Assembly (NCBI GenBank): GCA_023410975.1
Contig: JAEYPG010000736.1
Span: forward strand, 1 to 27,076
Direction: 5' to 3'
Source of the DNA: Pseudomonadota bacterium
GTDB taxonomy: Bacteria; Pseudomonadota; Gammaproteobacteria; Burkholderiales; Burkholderiaceae_C
DNA: 27,076 nucleotides
The notes beneath the pieces were generated by a model that was not told the DNA's origin, made no database searches, and worked only from the letters and a program-made list of their open reading frames with translations. This document shows positions 7,645 through 15,118 of the stretch, piece after piece (position 1 is the first letter of the stretch; each line of letters starts with the position of its first letter). Both the position numbers and the translations under genes were made by a program.

Positions 7645-8670
7645 TCACACTGCGGCGCCGGTGTTGGGATCGTTGGGATCCGAGTTGCCACGCGAGGAGG
7701 CCTTCACCAGGTCCTCCCGCTTGACGCCCAACCACATGGCGATGGCGGCAGCGACGAACACCGAGGAGTAGATGCCGAACAGGATGCCGATGGTCAGCGC
7801 AACGGCAAAGTAGTGCAGCGTCGGACCACCGAACAGCAGCATCGACAACACCATCATCTGCGTCGAGCCGTGCGTGATGATGGTGCGGCTGATGGTGCTG
7901 GTGATGGCGTGGTCGATCACCTGTGTCGTGTTCATCTTGCGGTACTTGCGGAAGGCCTCGCGAATCCGGTCGAAGATCACGACCGACTCGTTGACCGAGT
8001 ACCCCAACACCGCCAGTACCGCCGCCAGCACCGCCAACGAGAACTCCCATTGGAAGTAGGCGAAAAAACCCAGGATGATGACCACGTCGTGCAGGTTGGC
8101 GATGACACCGGCCACGGCGAACTTCCACTCAAAGCGGATCGCCAGGTAGATCATGATGCCCAGCACCGTCATGCCCAGCGCCAGCGAGCCGTCGCGTGCC
8201 AGCTCCGAACCCACGGAGGGCCCGACGAACTCGGTGCGCGAGAGCTTCAGCGGCTCGCTACCATCAGAAGCCACGCAGGCCTGACGCGTCGTGTCACCCT
8301 CACCGGGGCGCGTTTCCACACGGCCTTGCGCAGCCTGGCACAGCGCGCCAAAGACGCGACTGGCCACCTCGCTCTGCTTCACATCGCCACGCACGGGCAG
8401 CCGGATGAGCACGTCGCGCGCGGTGCCGAAGTTCTGCACCTGCACCTCGCCGAAACCCAGCGACTCCACCGCGGCGCGCGTGCGGTCGATCTCGGCCGGC
8501 TGCGCGTAATTGACCTCCAGCACCGTGCCACCTGTGAACTCGATGGACAGATGCAGGCCGCGCGTGACCAGGAAGAACACGGCGGCAGCGAAAGTCAGGA
8601 ATGAAATGACGTTGAACACCAGCGCATGCCGCATGAACGGGATGTCGCGCCGGATGCGAAAGAACTCCAT
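7645..8670 (-). CDS. secF: Protein translocase subunit SecF
   Basis: SecF works with SecD as an RND-type, proton-driven partner of SecYEG that helps pull preproteins through on the periplasmic side. The 341-aa product has a first membrane segment (about 15-37), a periplasmic domain opening with IEFTGGTVLEV (43-53), then a five-segment membrane block from about 163 to 315. That block contains SVNESVVIFDRIRE (225-238), a conserved family motif. The periplasmic domain carries an extra stretch at about 110-135 bounded by Cys111 and Cys132. The ATG at 8670 has a GGAG Shine-Dalgarno. It begins 26 bp after secD. The soluble tail is rich in Asp/Asn/Pro. Confidence 0.98.
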   Translation of the reverse strand: MEFFRIRRDIPFMRHALVFNVISFLTFAAAVFFLVTRGLHLSIEFTGGTVLEVNYAQPAEIDRTRAAVESLGFGEVQVQNFGTARDVLIRLPVRGDVKQSEVASRVFGALCQAAQGRVETRPGEGDTTRQACVASDGSEPLKLSRTEFVGPSVGSELARDGSLALGMTVLGIMIYLAIRFEWKFAVAGVIANLHDVVIILGFFAYFQWEFSLAVLAAVLAVLGYSVNESVVIFDRIREAFRKYRKMNTTQVIDHAITSTISRTIITHGSTQMMVLSMLLFGGPTLHYFAVALTIGILFGIYSSVFVAAAIAMWLGVKREDLVKASSRGNSDPNDPNTGAAV

Positions 8671-8696
8671 GCAGGTCTCCGGGGGCTACTGCTGCT

Positions 8697-10577
8697 TCAG
8701 GCCTTGGCGGCCGGGGTGTCGCCCTCGGGGCGCCAGACTTGGCCGATGGACACCGACTTCAGGCGCTTCTTCCGCCCGTACCAGAGGTTGACCAGGCCAC
8801 GCGAGAACATCACGGCCGAGAACATCGAGGTCAGGATGCCCAGACAGTGCACGACGGCGAAGCCGCGCACCGGGCCCGAGCCGAAAGCCAGCAGCGCCAC
8901 GCCGGCAATGAGCGTGGTGACATTGGAGTCCAGGATGGTGGCCCAGGCGCGCTCGTAGCCGGCATGGATGGCCGTCTGTGGGGAGGATCCGTTGCGCAGT
9001 TCCTCACGCACACGCTCGTTGATGAGCACGTTGGCATCGATGGCCATACCCAGCGTCAGTGCAATGGCCGCGATGCCCGGCAACGTCAGCGTTGCCTGCA
9101 GCATGGACAGCACCGCCACCAGCAGGAGCAGGTTGAAGGCCAGCGCCAGTGTCGAAAACACACCGAACAGCAGGTAATACGCACACATGAAAGCAGCGAT
9201 GGCCAGGAAGCCGTACAGCACGCTGTTGAAGCCCTTGGCGATGTTGTCTGCTCCCAGGCTCGGCCCGATGGTGCGTTCTTCGATGATCTCCATCGGCGCC
9301 GCCAGCGAGCCCGCACGCAGCAGCAGCGCGGTGTCGCTGGCTTCCTGCGTGGTCATGCGGCCGGAGATCTGGACGCGTCCACCAGAGATCTCCGAGCGGA
9401 TCACAGGAGCGGTAACGACTTCGCCCTTGCCCTTTTCGAACAGCAGGATCGCCATACGCTTGCCCACGTTCTCGCGCGTGACGTCGCGGAAGATCCGCGC
9501 CCCCTTGGCATCGAGCGTCAGGTGCACGGCGGGCTCGTGGTTTTGGCCGTCGAAGCCCGGCTGGGCGTCGTTGAGGTTTTCGCCGGTGAGGATGACTTGG
9601 CGCTTGACGATCAGCGGCGCGCCGCCGCGCTCGACGTAGCGCTCGGTGCCAAAGGGCACGGGGCCCGAGCCCACGGCGGCCGCAGCCGCCTCGGCGCTGT
9701 CGTCCACCAGGCGTACTTCCAGCGTAGCGGTGCGGCCGATGATGTCCTTGGCCTTGGCGGTGTCCTGCACTCCGGGCAACTGCACCACGACACGGTCCAC
9801 GCCCTGCTGCTGGATCACCGGCTCGGCAACACCGAGCTCGTTGACGCGGTTGTGCAGCGTGGTGATGTTCTGCTTGAGCGCAGCCTCCTGCACGGCGCGC
9901 GCCGCCTGCGGCTTGAGCACACCGGTCAAACGCAGGTCACTGCCCTCGCCCGTGGGCGTCCATTGAAGATCGGGCAGTTGGGTGGTGAGCAGGCTCTGGG
10001 CGCCGGCGAGCGTGGAGGCATCGCGGAAGCGGACTTCAACGTTGTTGCCCTCGCGCGAGATCCCGGCGTGACGCACATTCTTGTCACGCAGCAGCGTGCG
10101 CACGTCGCCGGCCATCGACTCGGCTTTCTTGGTCAGCGCCGTCCGCATGTCCACTTGCATCAGGAAATGCACGCCACCGCGCAGGTCAAGACCAAGGTAC
10201 ATGGGCAGCGCGTGCAGTGACGTGAGCCACGCTGGCGAACGGCTGACCAGGTTGAGGGCAACGATGTAGGTCGGGTCAGCCGGGTCCGTGTTGAGGGCCC
10301 GGTTGAGCGCGTCCTTCGCCTTGAGCTGCGTATCCGGATCGGTGAAGCGCGCACGCACCGAATTGCCGTCGAGTTGCACGAAGTCGGGCTGCACGCCCGA
10401 CTGCTTCAGCACCTCCTCCACGCGTTGCGCCAACGCGGCATCGACCTTGATGGTGGCCTTGCCGCTGGAGACTTGGACCGCAGGAGCCTCGCCAAAGAAG
10501 TTGGGCAGCGTATACACGAGCCCGACCAGCAGCGCGATCGCCAAGATCGCGTATTTCCACCAGGGATAGCGGTTCAT
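8697..10577 (-). CDS. secD: Protein translocase subunit SecD
   Basis: SecD is the larger half of the SecDF complex. It is 626 aa, in the normal range. An N-terminal membrane segment (about 9-27) is followed by a large periplasmic region that includes the YLGLDLRGGVHFLMQVD signature, HNRVNELGVAEPVIQQQG and VVVQLPGVQD. The C-terminal RND-like membrane block contains TLGMAIDANVLINERVREELR, with the Asp used in proton transport in this family. The ATG at 10577 gives the family start MNRYPWWKY and has AAGGA upstream; a longer frame back to 10604 is not favoured. The gene is 66 bp downstream of yajC. Confidence 0.98.
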   Translation of the reverse strand: MNRYPWWKYAILAIALLVGLVYTLPNFFGEAPAVQVSSGKATIKVDAALAQRVEEVLKQSGVQPDFVQLDGNSVRARFTDPDTQLKAKDALNRALNTDPADPTYIVALNLVSRSPAWLTSLHALPMYLGLDLRGGVHFLMQVDMRTALTKKAESMAGDVRTLLRDKNVRHAGISREGNNVEVRFRDASTLAGAQSLLTTQLPDLQWTPTGEGSDLRLTGVLKPQAARAVQEAALKQNITTLHNRVNELGVAEPVIQQQGVDRVVVQLPGVQDTAKAKDIIGRTATLEVRLVDDSAEAAAAAVGSGPVPFGTERYVERGGAPLIVKRQVILTGENLNDAQPGFDGQNHEPAVHLTLDAKGARIFRDVTRENVGKRMAILLFEKGKGEVVTAPVIRSEISGGRVQISGRMTTQEASDTALLLRAGSLAAPMEIIEERTIGPSLGADNIAKGFNSVLYGFLAIAAFMCAYYLLFGVFSTLALAFNLLLLVAVLSMLQATLTLPGIAAIALTLGMAIDANVLINERVREELRNGSSPQTAIHAGYERAWATILDSNVTTLIAGVALLAFGSGPVRGFAVVHCLGILTSMFSAVMFSRGLVNLWYGRKKRLKSVSIGQVWRPEGDTPAAKA

Positions 10578-10643
10578 CGATGGTTCCTTGCGCCGCGCGA
10601 ACATGGCGCCTGCGACCGCCCGTCAGGACGGGCGCGCCGCGGA

Positions 10644-10967
10644 TTACTTGAAGGTGCCCTTGGGCAGCACCTGCACCACGGCGCTACGCTGCACCTGCAT
10701 TTCCACGCCGTTGGCGACTTCGATATGGATGAAGCTCTCGCCGAGCTTGGTGACCTTGCCCAACAGACCGCCGGCGGTTACCACTTCGTCGCCCTTGGCC
10801 AGTGCAGAGATCATGGCCTTGTGCTCCTTCTGCCGCTTCATCTGGGGACGGATCATGATGAAGTACAGCACCACGAACATCAGCACCAAAGGCAGCATGC
10901 TCATCAAGCTGTCGGTGGCAGAGGCAGCCGGGGCGGCGGCCTGGGCAAAGGCAGGGGAAATCAACAC
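10644..10967 (-). CDS. yajC: YajC, Sec translocon accessory subunit
   Basis: This is a 107-aa single-pass membrane protein that associates with SecDF and SecYEG. It has a short alanine-rich N-terminus, one membrane segment (about 22-40, ending FIMIRPQMKRQKEH) and a small cytoplasmic domain with ALAKGDEVVTAGGLLGKV. The start is a GTG at 10967 preceded by AAGGA about 9 nt upstream; no in-frame ATG is better placed. It is the first gene of yajC-secD-secF. The tgt and queA genes that often precede it in other proteobacteria are absent here. A TAGAAT -10-like element lies about 75 bp upstream, without a good -35. Confidence 0.96.
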   Translation of the reverse strand: MLISPAFAQAAAPAASATDSLMSMLPLVLMFVVLYFIMIRPQMKRQKEHKAMISALAKGDEVVTAGGLLGKVTKLGESFIHIEVANGVEMQVQRSAVVQVLPKGTFK

Positions 10968-11141
10968 GGCAGGCGATCCTTGTTCTAAAGGTGTCCAGCG
11001 CCCGCGCTACCGACGGTAGTGCGAAGCAGGGAACCCGAGATTCTAAGCGGCGGTCAAGCCATCATCGGAGTGGCTTGGAGTGACATGTCGGCCTGAGCGT
11101 TCCCTTGAGCCAGAAGCTGCAAAACACCAAAGCCCAAAGCG

Positions 11142-11168
11142 AATAGGCCGTCACAAGGACGGCCTATT
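11142..11168. terminator. Hairpin downstream of the tRNA-fMet gene, probable terminator
   Basis: A perfect 11-bp stem (AATAGGCCGTC at 11142-11152 paired with 11158-11168) has a 5-nt loop. It lies 10 bp past the CCA end of the tRNA. The bases after the stem are only moderately T-rich on either strand, but the A/T pairs at the base of the stem would supply a U-run. It probably ends the tRNA transcript on the minus strand. Confidence 0.65.
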
Positions 11169-11178
11169 GCAATTTATT

Positions 11179-11255
<77 letters not shown>

Positions 11256-11268
11256 ACTGAAGAATTGA

Positions 11269-11297
11269 ATTCTAGCAAGACCCTTGGCGACACGCAA
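11269..11297 (-). promoter_or_regulatory. Sigma-70 promoter of the initiator tRNA gene
   Basis: On the minus strand, TTGCGT (11292-11297), a 17-nt spacer and TAGAAT (11269-11274) are preceded by TGC, giving an extended -10. The -10 ends 13 nt before the mature tRNA 5' end, so transcription would start about 6 nt upstream of it. Spacing and matches are good. Confidence 0.7.
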
Positions 11298-11374
11298 GAC
11301 GTGCATCGAAAAAGTTTTGCCGAATACGGAAACCGCGGGAGAGCCGTTTGGCGCAAGTAGTCAGGTCAGGACAT

Positions 11375-11398
11375 GAAAAAGCCCGCGCAGGGCGGGCT
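11375..11398 (-). terminator. Terminator of the ribosomal protein supercluster (after rplQ)
   Basis: A 7-bp GC stem (11380-11386 paired with 11392-11398) is followed on the minus strand by a T-run (11375-11380). It lies 24 bp past the rplQ stop codon and is the natural end of the alpha operon. Confidence 0.85.
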
Positions 11399-11422
11399 GT
11401 TGTGCGGGGTCGCTGGAGCGAC

Positions 11423-11824
11423 TTACTCGGCGGCAGCCTCAGCGGCCGACACAGCCTCTGTCGGCTCAGGACGGTCCACCAGCTCGACATAAGCCATGGG
11501 AGCGTTGTCGCCGACGCGGAAGCCCATCTTCAGGATGCGGGTGTAGCCGCCCGGACGGGTCTTGAAACGCGGGCCCAGGTCGTTGAACAGCTTGACGACG
11601 ATATCGCGATCACGCAGGCGGTCGAAAGCCAGGCGGCGATTGGCCAGCGTGGGCTCCTTGGCCAGCGTGATCAGCGGCTCGACAACGCGGCGCAGTTCCT
11701 TGGCCTTGGGCAAGGTGGTCTTGATTGCCTCGTGCTGCAGCAGCGACACGCACATGTTGCGCAGCATGGCGGCGCGGTGTTCGCTGGTACGGTTGAGCTT
11801 GCGGGGGCCGTTACGGTGGCGCAT
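11423..11824 (-). CDS. rplQ: 50S ribosomal protein L17
   Basis: This is the last gene of the alpha operon, directly after rpoA as in most proteobacteria. The 133-aa protein opens with MRHRNGPRKLNRTSEHR and contains the conserved LRNM and HEAIKTT segments and GGYTRILKMGFRVGDNAPMA. The final dozen or so residues (EPTEAVSAAEAAAE) form an acidic, alanine-rich tail beyond the conserved fold. The start has a doubled AAGGA Shine-Dalgarno. A GC-rich hairpin lies in the 122-bp gap behind rpoA. Confidence 0.98.
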   Translation of the reverse strand: MRHRNGPRKLNRTSEHRAAMLRNMCVSLLQHEAIKTTLPKAKELRRVVEPLITLAKEPTLANRRLAFDRLRDRDIVVKLFNDLGPRFKTRPGGYTRILKMGFRVGDNAPMAYVELVDRPEPTEAVSAAEAAAE

Positions 11825-11881
11825 GGTGCTTTCCTTTCCTTATCAAAACCCCCGGCCGGATCAGGTACCGGGGGGTGCACC

Positions 11882-11909
11882 GGGCCGCCCGCCAAGGCGG
11901 CCCTATTTT
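11882..11909 (+). terminator. Hairpin in the rpoA-rplQ gap with its T-run on the plus (antisense) strand
   Basis: A perfect 8-bp stem GGGCCGCC (11882-11889) / GGCGGCCC (11896-11903) with a 6-nt loop is followed on the plus strand by TATTTT (11904-11909). It has the shape of an intrinsic terminator, but for transcripts running opposite to every gene nearby. On the minus strand the bases after the stem are GC-rich, so sense read-through into rplQ is expected. Confidence 0.6.
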
Positions 11910-11946
11910 GTGGCTCAAGCGCAGTGGAAACTGCGCCCGGCGTTCA

Positions 11947-12933
11947 TCAACGCTTGTCGAGGCCTTGCGGCGGCCAGTTCTCCAGGCGCGCGCCCAGGGT
12001 CAGGCCGCGCGAGGCCAGCACTTCCTTGATCTCATTGAGCGACTTGCGGCCCAGGTTGGGCGTCTTCAGCAGCTCGGTCTCGGTGCGCTGGATGAGATCG
12101 CCGATGTAGTAGATGTTCTCCGCCTTGAGGCAGTTGGCCGAGCGCACGGTGAGCTCGAGCTCGTCCACCGGGCGCAGCAGGATCGGGTCGAACTGGGCAC
12201 TGCGCTGTGCAGGCTGGTCAAAGGCAGCGATCTCGTTGCCTTCGAGTTGCGCGAACACGGCGAGCTGTTCCACCAGAATCTTGGCCGAAGCGCGGATGGC
12301 CTCCTCCGGCGAGATGGCGCCGTTGGTCTCGATCTCCATCACCAGCTTGTCGAGGTCGGTACGCTGTTCCACGCGCGCGTTCTCCACGGCGTAGCTCACG
12401 CGGCGCACGGGCGAGAACGAAGCATCGAGAACGATGCGACCGATGGCCTTGGTCGGCTCGTCGCCGTAGCGGCGCATGTTGCCCGGCACGTAGCCGCGGC
12501 CCTTCTCGACCTTGATCTGCATGTCGAGCTTGCCGCCTTGCGACAGGTGCGCAATCACGTGCTCGGGATTGATGATCTCGACGTCGTGCGGCGTTTGGAT
12601 GTCGCCGGCGGTCACGGGGCCCTCGCCTTCCTTGCGCAGCACCAGCGTGACCTCGTCACGGTTGTGCAGCCGGAACGTCACGCCCTTGAGGTTGAGCATG
12701 ATGTGGACCACGTCTTCCTGCACGCCATCAATCGTGGAGTACTCGTGAAGCACGCCCGCGATGGTGACTTCCGTCGGCGCGTAACCCACCATCGACGACA
12801 ACAGCACACGGCGCAGGGCGTTGCCCAGCGTGTGGCCGTAGCCGCGCTCGAACGGCTCGAGTGTCACCTCGGCGCGGTGACCACCCAGCGACTCGACGTT
12901 GATGGCCTTGGGTTTCAGCAGATTGGTTTGCAT
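11947..12933 (-). CDS. rpoA: DNA-directed RNA polymerase subunit alpha
   Basis: The alpha subunit dimerises to nucleate RNA polymerase assembly and contacts UP elements and activators. The 328-aa length is typical. The N-terminal domain holds the conserved EPFERGYGHTLGNALRRVLL segment. After a linker, the C-terminal domain contains VRSANCLKAENIYYIGDLI (with the Arg equivalent to E. coli Arg265 that contacts DNA) and TPNLGRKSLNEIKEVL. The start at 12933 has AGGA close upstream. It sits between rpsD and rplQ in standard alpha-operon order, 158 bp after rpsD. That gap holds imperfect hairpins which could modulate alpha relative to ribosomal protein output. Confidence 0.99.
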   Translation of the reverse strand: MQTNLLKPKAINVESLGGHRAEVTLEPFERGYGHTLGNALRRVLLSSMVGYAPTEVTIAGVLHEYSTIDGVQEDVVHIMLNLKGVTFRLHNRDEVTLVLRKEGEGPVTAGDIQTPHDVEIINPEHVIAHLSQGGKLDMQIKVEKGRGYVPGNMRRYGDEPTKAIGRIVLDASFSPVRRVSYAVENARVEQRTDLDKLVMEIETNGAISPEEAIRASAKILVEQLAVFAQLEGNEIAAFDQPAQRSAQFDPILLRPVDELELTVRSANCLKAENIYYIGDLIQRTETELLKTPNLGRKSLNEIKEVLASRGLTLGARLENWPPQGLDKR

Positions 12934-13002
12934 TGAGTCCTGTTCCTGTCAATACCCTCGGCTCGTTACACCGATAAGGCTGATGGAGCTGCCGGGCCTG
13001 AC

Positions 13003-13040
13003 GCAGCCCGCTGCACGCCCGGCATGCACAGCGGGTCTGC
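13003..13040 (-). repeat. Imperfect inverted repeat in the rpsD-rpoA gap
   Basis: CCCGCTG (13007-13013) pairs with CAGCGGG (13029-13035), extended outward by GCAG/CTGC with a one-base bulge. The interior can partly pair as well. It would form a hairpin in the leader ahead of rpoA. No T-run follows, so it is not an intrinsic terminator; a role in processing or coupling is speculative. Confidence 0.55.
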
Positions 13041-13083
13041 CGCTGCCATGCGTGCCCGCGGGTGCGGCGCACGGCAGCGAAAG

Positions 13084-13101
13084 CTCGCGCATCAGCGCGA
13101 G
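13084..13101 (-). repeat. Hairpin enclosing the rpsD stop codon
   Basis: CTCGCGC (13084-13090) and GCGCGAG (13095-13101) form a perfect 7-bp stem, and the 4-nt loop contains the rpsD TGA. On the minus strand only CTTTCG follows, so termination would be weak at best. It may protect the upstream mRNA or attenuate rpoA. Confidence 0.6.
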
Positions 13102-13715
13102 TAAAGTTCGACGATCAGCGACTCGTTGATCTCGGCACCGAATTCATCGCGGTCCGGCGCCTTCTTGAACACGCCTTCCATCTTGGCGATGTCCACCTGC
13201 ACCCAGCCCGGCAGACCGATGGAGTCGGCCAGCTTGAGCGCGTCCTGGATACGCAGTTGCTTCTTGGCCTTCTCGCGCACGGCCACCACGTCACCCGGCT
13301 TGACCAGGTAGGAGGCAATGTTCACGACCTGGCCGTTGACCGTCAGGGCCTTGTGCGACACCAGCTGGCGCGCTTCAGCACGTGTCGAACCGAAGCCCAT
13401 GCGGTAGGCCACGTTGTCCAGGCGCGACTCCAGCAGCGACAGCAGGTTGGCGCCAGTGTTGCCACGGCGACGCTCGGCTTCGGCGAAATAGCGGCGGAAC
13501 TGGCGCTCCAGCACGCCGTACATCCGCTTGACCTTCTGCTTTTCACGCAGTTGCAGGCCGAAGTCGCTGGTACGCGAGCCGGAGGTGCGGCCATGCTGGC
13601 CGGGCTTGCTGTCAAACTTGGCCTTGTCGCTGATAGCGCGGCGGGCGCTCTTCAGGAACAGGTCGGTGCCTTCACGGCGGGAGAGTTTGGCCTTGGGGCC
13701 GAGATAACGTGCCAC
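13092..13715 (-). CDS. rpsD: 30S ribosomal protein S4
   Basis: S4 is a primary 16S rRNA binder that organises the 5' domain of the small subunit; in E. coli it also represses the alpha operon. The start is a GTG at 13715, supported by AAGGA 7 nt upstream and by the canonical MARYLGPKAKLSRREGTD N-terminus; the longer frame to 13766 adds unlikely residues. This gives 207 aa, within a residue or two of the family norm. The S4 RNA-binding domain (about 97-160) includes RLDNVAYRMGFGSTRAEARQ and the GSRTSDFGLQLREKQ region precedes it. No zinc-binding cysteine cluster is present. Confidence 0.98.
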   Translation of the reverse strand: MARYLGPKAKLSRREGTDLFLKSARRAISDKAKFDSKPGQHGRTSGSRTSDFGLQLREKQKVKRMYGVLERQFRRYFAEAERRRGNTGANLLSLLESRLDNVAYRMGFGSTRAEARQLVSHKALTVNGQVVNIASYLVKPGDVVAVREKAKKQLRIQDALKLADSIGLPGWVQVDIAKMEGVFKKAPDRDEFGAEINESLIVELYSR

Positions 13716-13820
13716 GTGCTTGTCCTTGGAGATCGGTCTGACGCGACGGCCGAAGGCCGCGCGCAAGTCTGGCGGGTCTTGTTGTGGAAACGCTCAGACG
13801 GTGGTCTTCATGGCCCACAC

Positions 13821-13887
13821 CGCCCGACTCGTGCGTCGGGCGCGTTATTGAGCCCACTGTAAGCGCCAATGCCGCCCGAAGGCGGCG
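13821..13887. repeat. Two GC-rich hairpins in the rpsK-rpsD gap
   Basis: The gap of about 198 bp is the longest inside the alpha section. It contains CGCCCGAC/GTCGGGCG with a 6-nt loop (about 13821-13842) and GCCGCC/GGCGGC with a CGAA tetraloop (about 13872-13887, plus or minus one base). Neither has a T-run. They would lie upstream of rpsD on the mRNA and could be processing or regulatory elements. Confidence 0.5.
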
Positions 13888-13913
13888 GCAAAGGGCGCGA
13901 TTCTACAACGAAA

Positions 13914-14318
13914 TCAGATGCGGCGGCGCTTCTGAGGGCGGCAGCCGTTGTGCGGCACAGGCGTCACGTCGGAGATCGACGTGATGCGAATGCCCAGCGA
14001 AGCCAGCGCGCGCACCGAAGACTCACGACCCGGGCCCGGGCCCTTGATCTTGACGTCCAGGTTCTTGATGCCCTGCTCTTGCGCCGCACGGCCGGCCGTC
14101 TCGGCAGCCACCTGCGCCGCAAACGGGGTGCTCTTGCGCGAGCCCTTGAAGCCCTGACCGCCCGAGGAAGCCCAGGACAGGGCGCCGCCCTGGCGGTCAG
14201 TGATCGTGATGATCGTGTTGTTGAACGACGCGTGCACGTGCGCGATGCCGTCGGCGATGTTCTTGCGAACCTTCTTGCTGACGCGACGCGCGGCGGTGTT
14301 GGTAGGTGCCTTAGCCAT
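13914..14318 (-). CDS. rpsK: 30S ribosomal protein S11
   Basis: This protein of the small-subunit platform lines the E-site region near the mRNA. The 134-aa product has the conserved core GIAHVHASFNNTIITITD, SSGGQGFKGSRKSTPFAAQ and the C-terminal VTPVPHNGCRPQKRRRI. The variable N-terminus (MAKAPTNTAARRVSKKVRKN) is basic. It begins 30 bp after rpsM with only a weak GAGAGA Shine-Dalgarno, so coupling to rpsM translation is likely. Order rpsM-rpsK-rpsD-rpoA-rplQ is the standard alpha operon. Confidence 0.98.
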   Translation of the reverse strand: MAKAPTNTAARRVSKKVRKNIADGIAHVHASFNNTIITITDRQGGALSWASSGGQGFKGSRKSTPFAAQVAAETAGRAAQEQGIKNLDVKIKGPGPGRESSVRALASLGIRITSISDVTPVPHNGCRPQKRRRI

Positions 14319-14348
14319 GTTCGGTATCTCTCAATCGCTGCGAGCAGC

Positions 14349-14714
<366 letters not shown>

Positions 14715-14752
14715 GGAATACCTCTGTGTCCTGTCGTTGAGGGCTCAGCCGC

Positions 14753-14866
14753 TCAACCCTGGCGCTGCTTGTGGCGCGGGTCGGTGCAGATGACGCGCAC
14801 CACGCCGTTGCGGCGGATGATCTTGCAATTGCGGCACATCTTCTTGACCGAAGCTGCTACTTTCAT
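14753..14866 (-). CDS. rpmJ: 50S ribosomal protein L36
   Basis: This 37-codon gene reads MKVAASVKKMCRNCKIIRRN followed by GVVRVICTDPRHKQRQG. Cys11, Cys14, Cys27 and His32 make the zinc-binding ribbon of the C+ form of L36. L36 is the smallest large-subunit protein and packs near domains II and V of 23S rRNA. The ATG at 14866 has AAGGAGA 7 nt upstream. It sits between infA and rpsM, gaps 26 and 38 bp, as in many betaproteobacteria. Confidence 0.97.
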   Translation of the reverse strand: MKVAASVKKMCRNCKIIRRNGVVRVICTDPRHKQRQG

Positions 14867-14892
14867 GGTCTTCTCCTTGACCTTTCAATGAC

Positions 14893-15111
14893 TCATTTCG
14901 CCCGGAAGACGATGCGAGCGCGACTCAAATCGTAAGGGGTGAGCTCCACGGTGACCTTGTCGCCGGGAAGAATGCGGATGTAGTGCATGCGCATCTTTCC
15001 AGAGATGTGGCCGAGCACCACGTGCCCGTTTTCAAGCTTCACCCGGAAGGTGGCGTTGGGCAGGTTCTCGAGAATCTCGCCCTGCATCTGGATGACGTCG
15101 TCTTTGGCCAT
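14893..15111 (-). CDS. infA: Translation initiation factor IF-1
   Basis: This 72-aa OB-fold protein occupies the A site of the 30S subunit during initiation. The sequence opens MAKDDVIQMQGEILENLPNA and contains RVKLENGHVVLGHISGKMR and YIRILPGDKVTVELTPYDL, all near-invariant. It begins just 7 bp after the secY stop codon, with no strong Shine-Dalgarno, so its translation is probably coupled to secY. In E. coli infA stands alone elsewhere; placement between secY and rpmJ is common in betaproteobacteria. Confidence 0.98.
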   Translation of the reverse strand: MAKDDVIQMQGEILENLPNATFRVKLENGHVVLGHISGKMRMHYIRILPGDKVTVELTPYDLSRARIVFRAK

Positions 15112-15118
15112 GCGCGTC

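Noticed and set aside
8739..10220. A 493-codon plus-strand open frame opposite secD
   Set aside because: It is the complementary shadow of secD; composition (His, Gln, Arg, Gly rich) reflects the GC-rich third codon positions of the real gene.
12934..13091. Possible promoter for rpoA in the rpsD-rpoA gap
   Set aside because: I found no pair of -35 and -10 elements at acceptable spacing; only hairpins are supported.
13672..13869. A 65-codon minus-strand frame in the rpsK-rpsD gap
   Set aside because: No ribosome binding site, no hydrophobic or conserved pattern, and it overlaps the start of rpsD in another frame.
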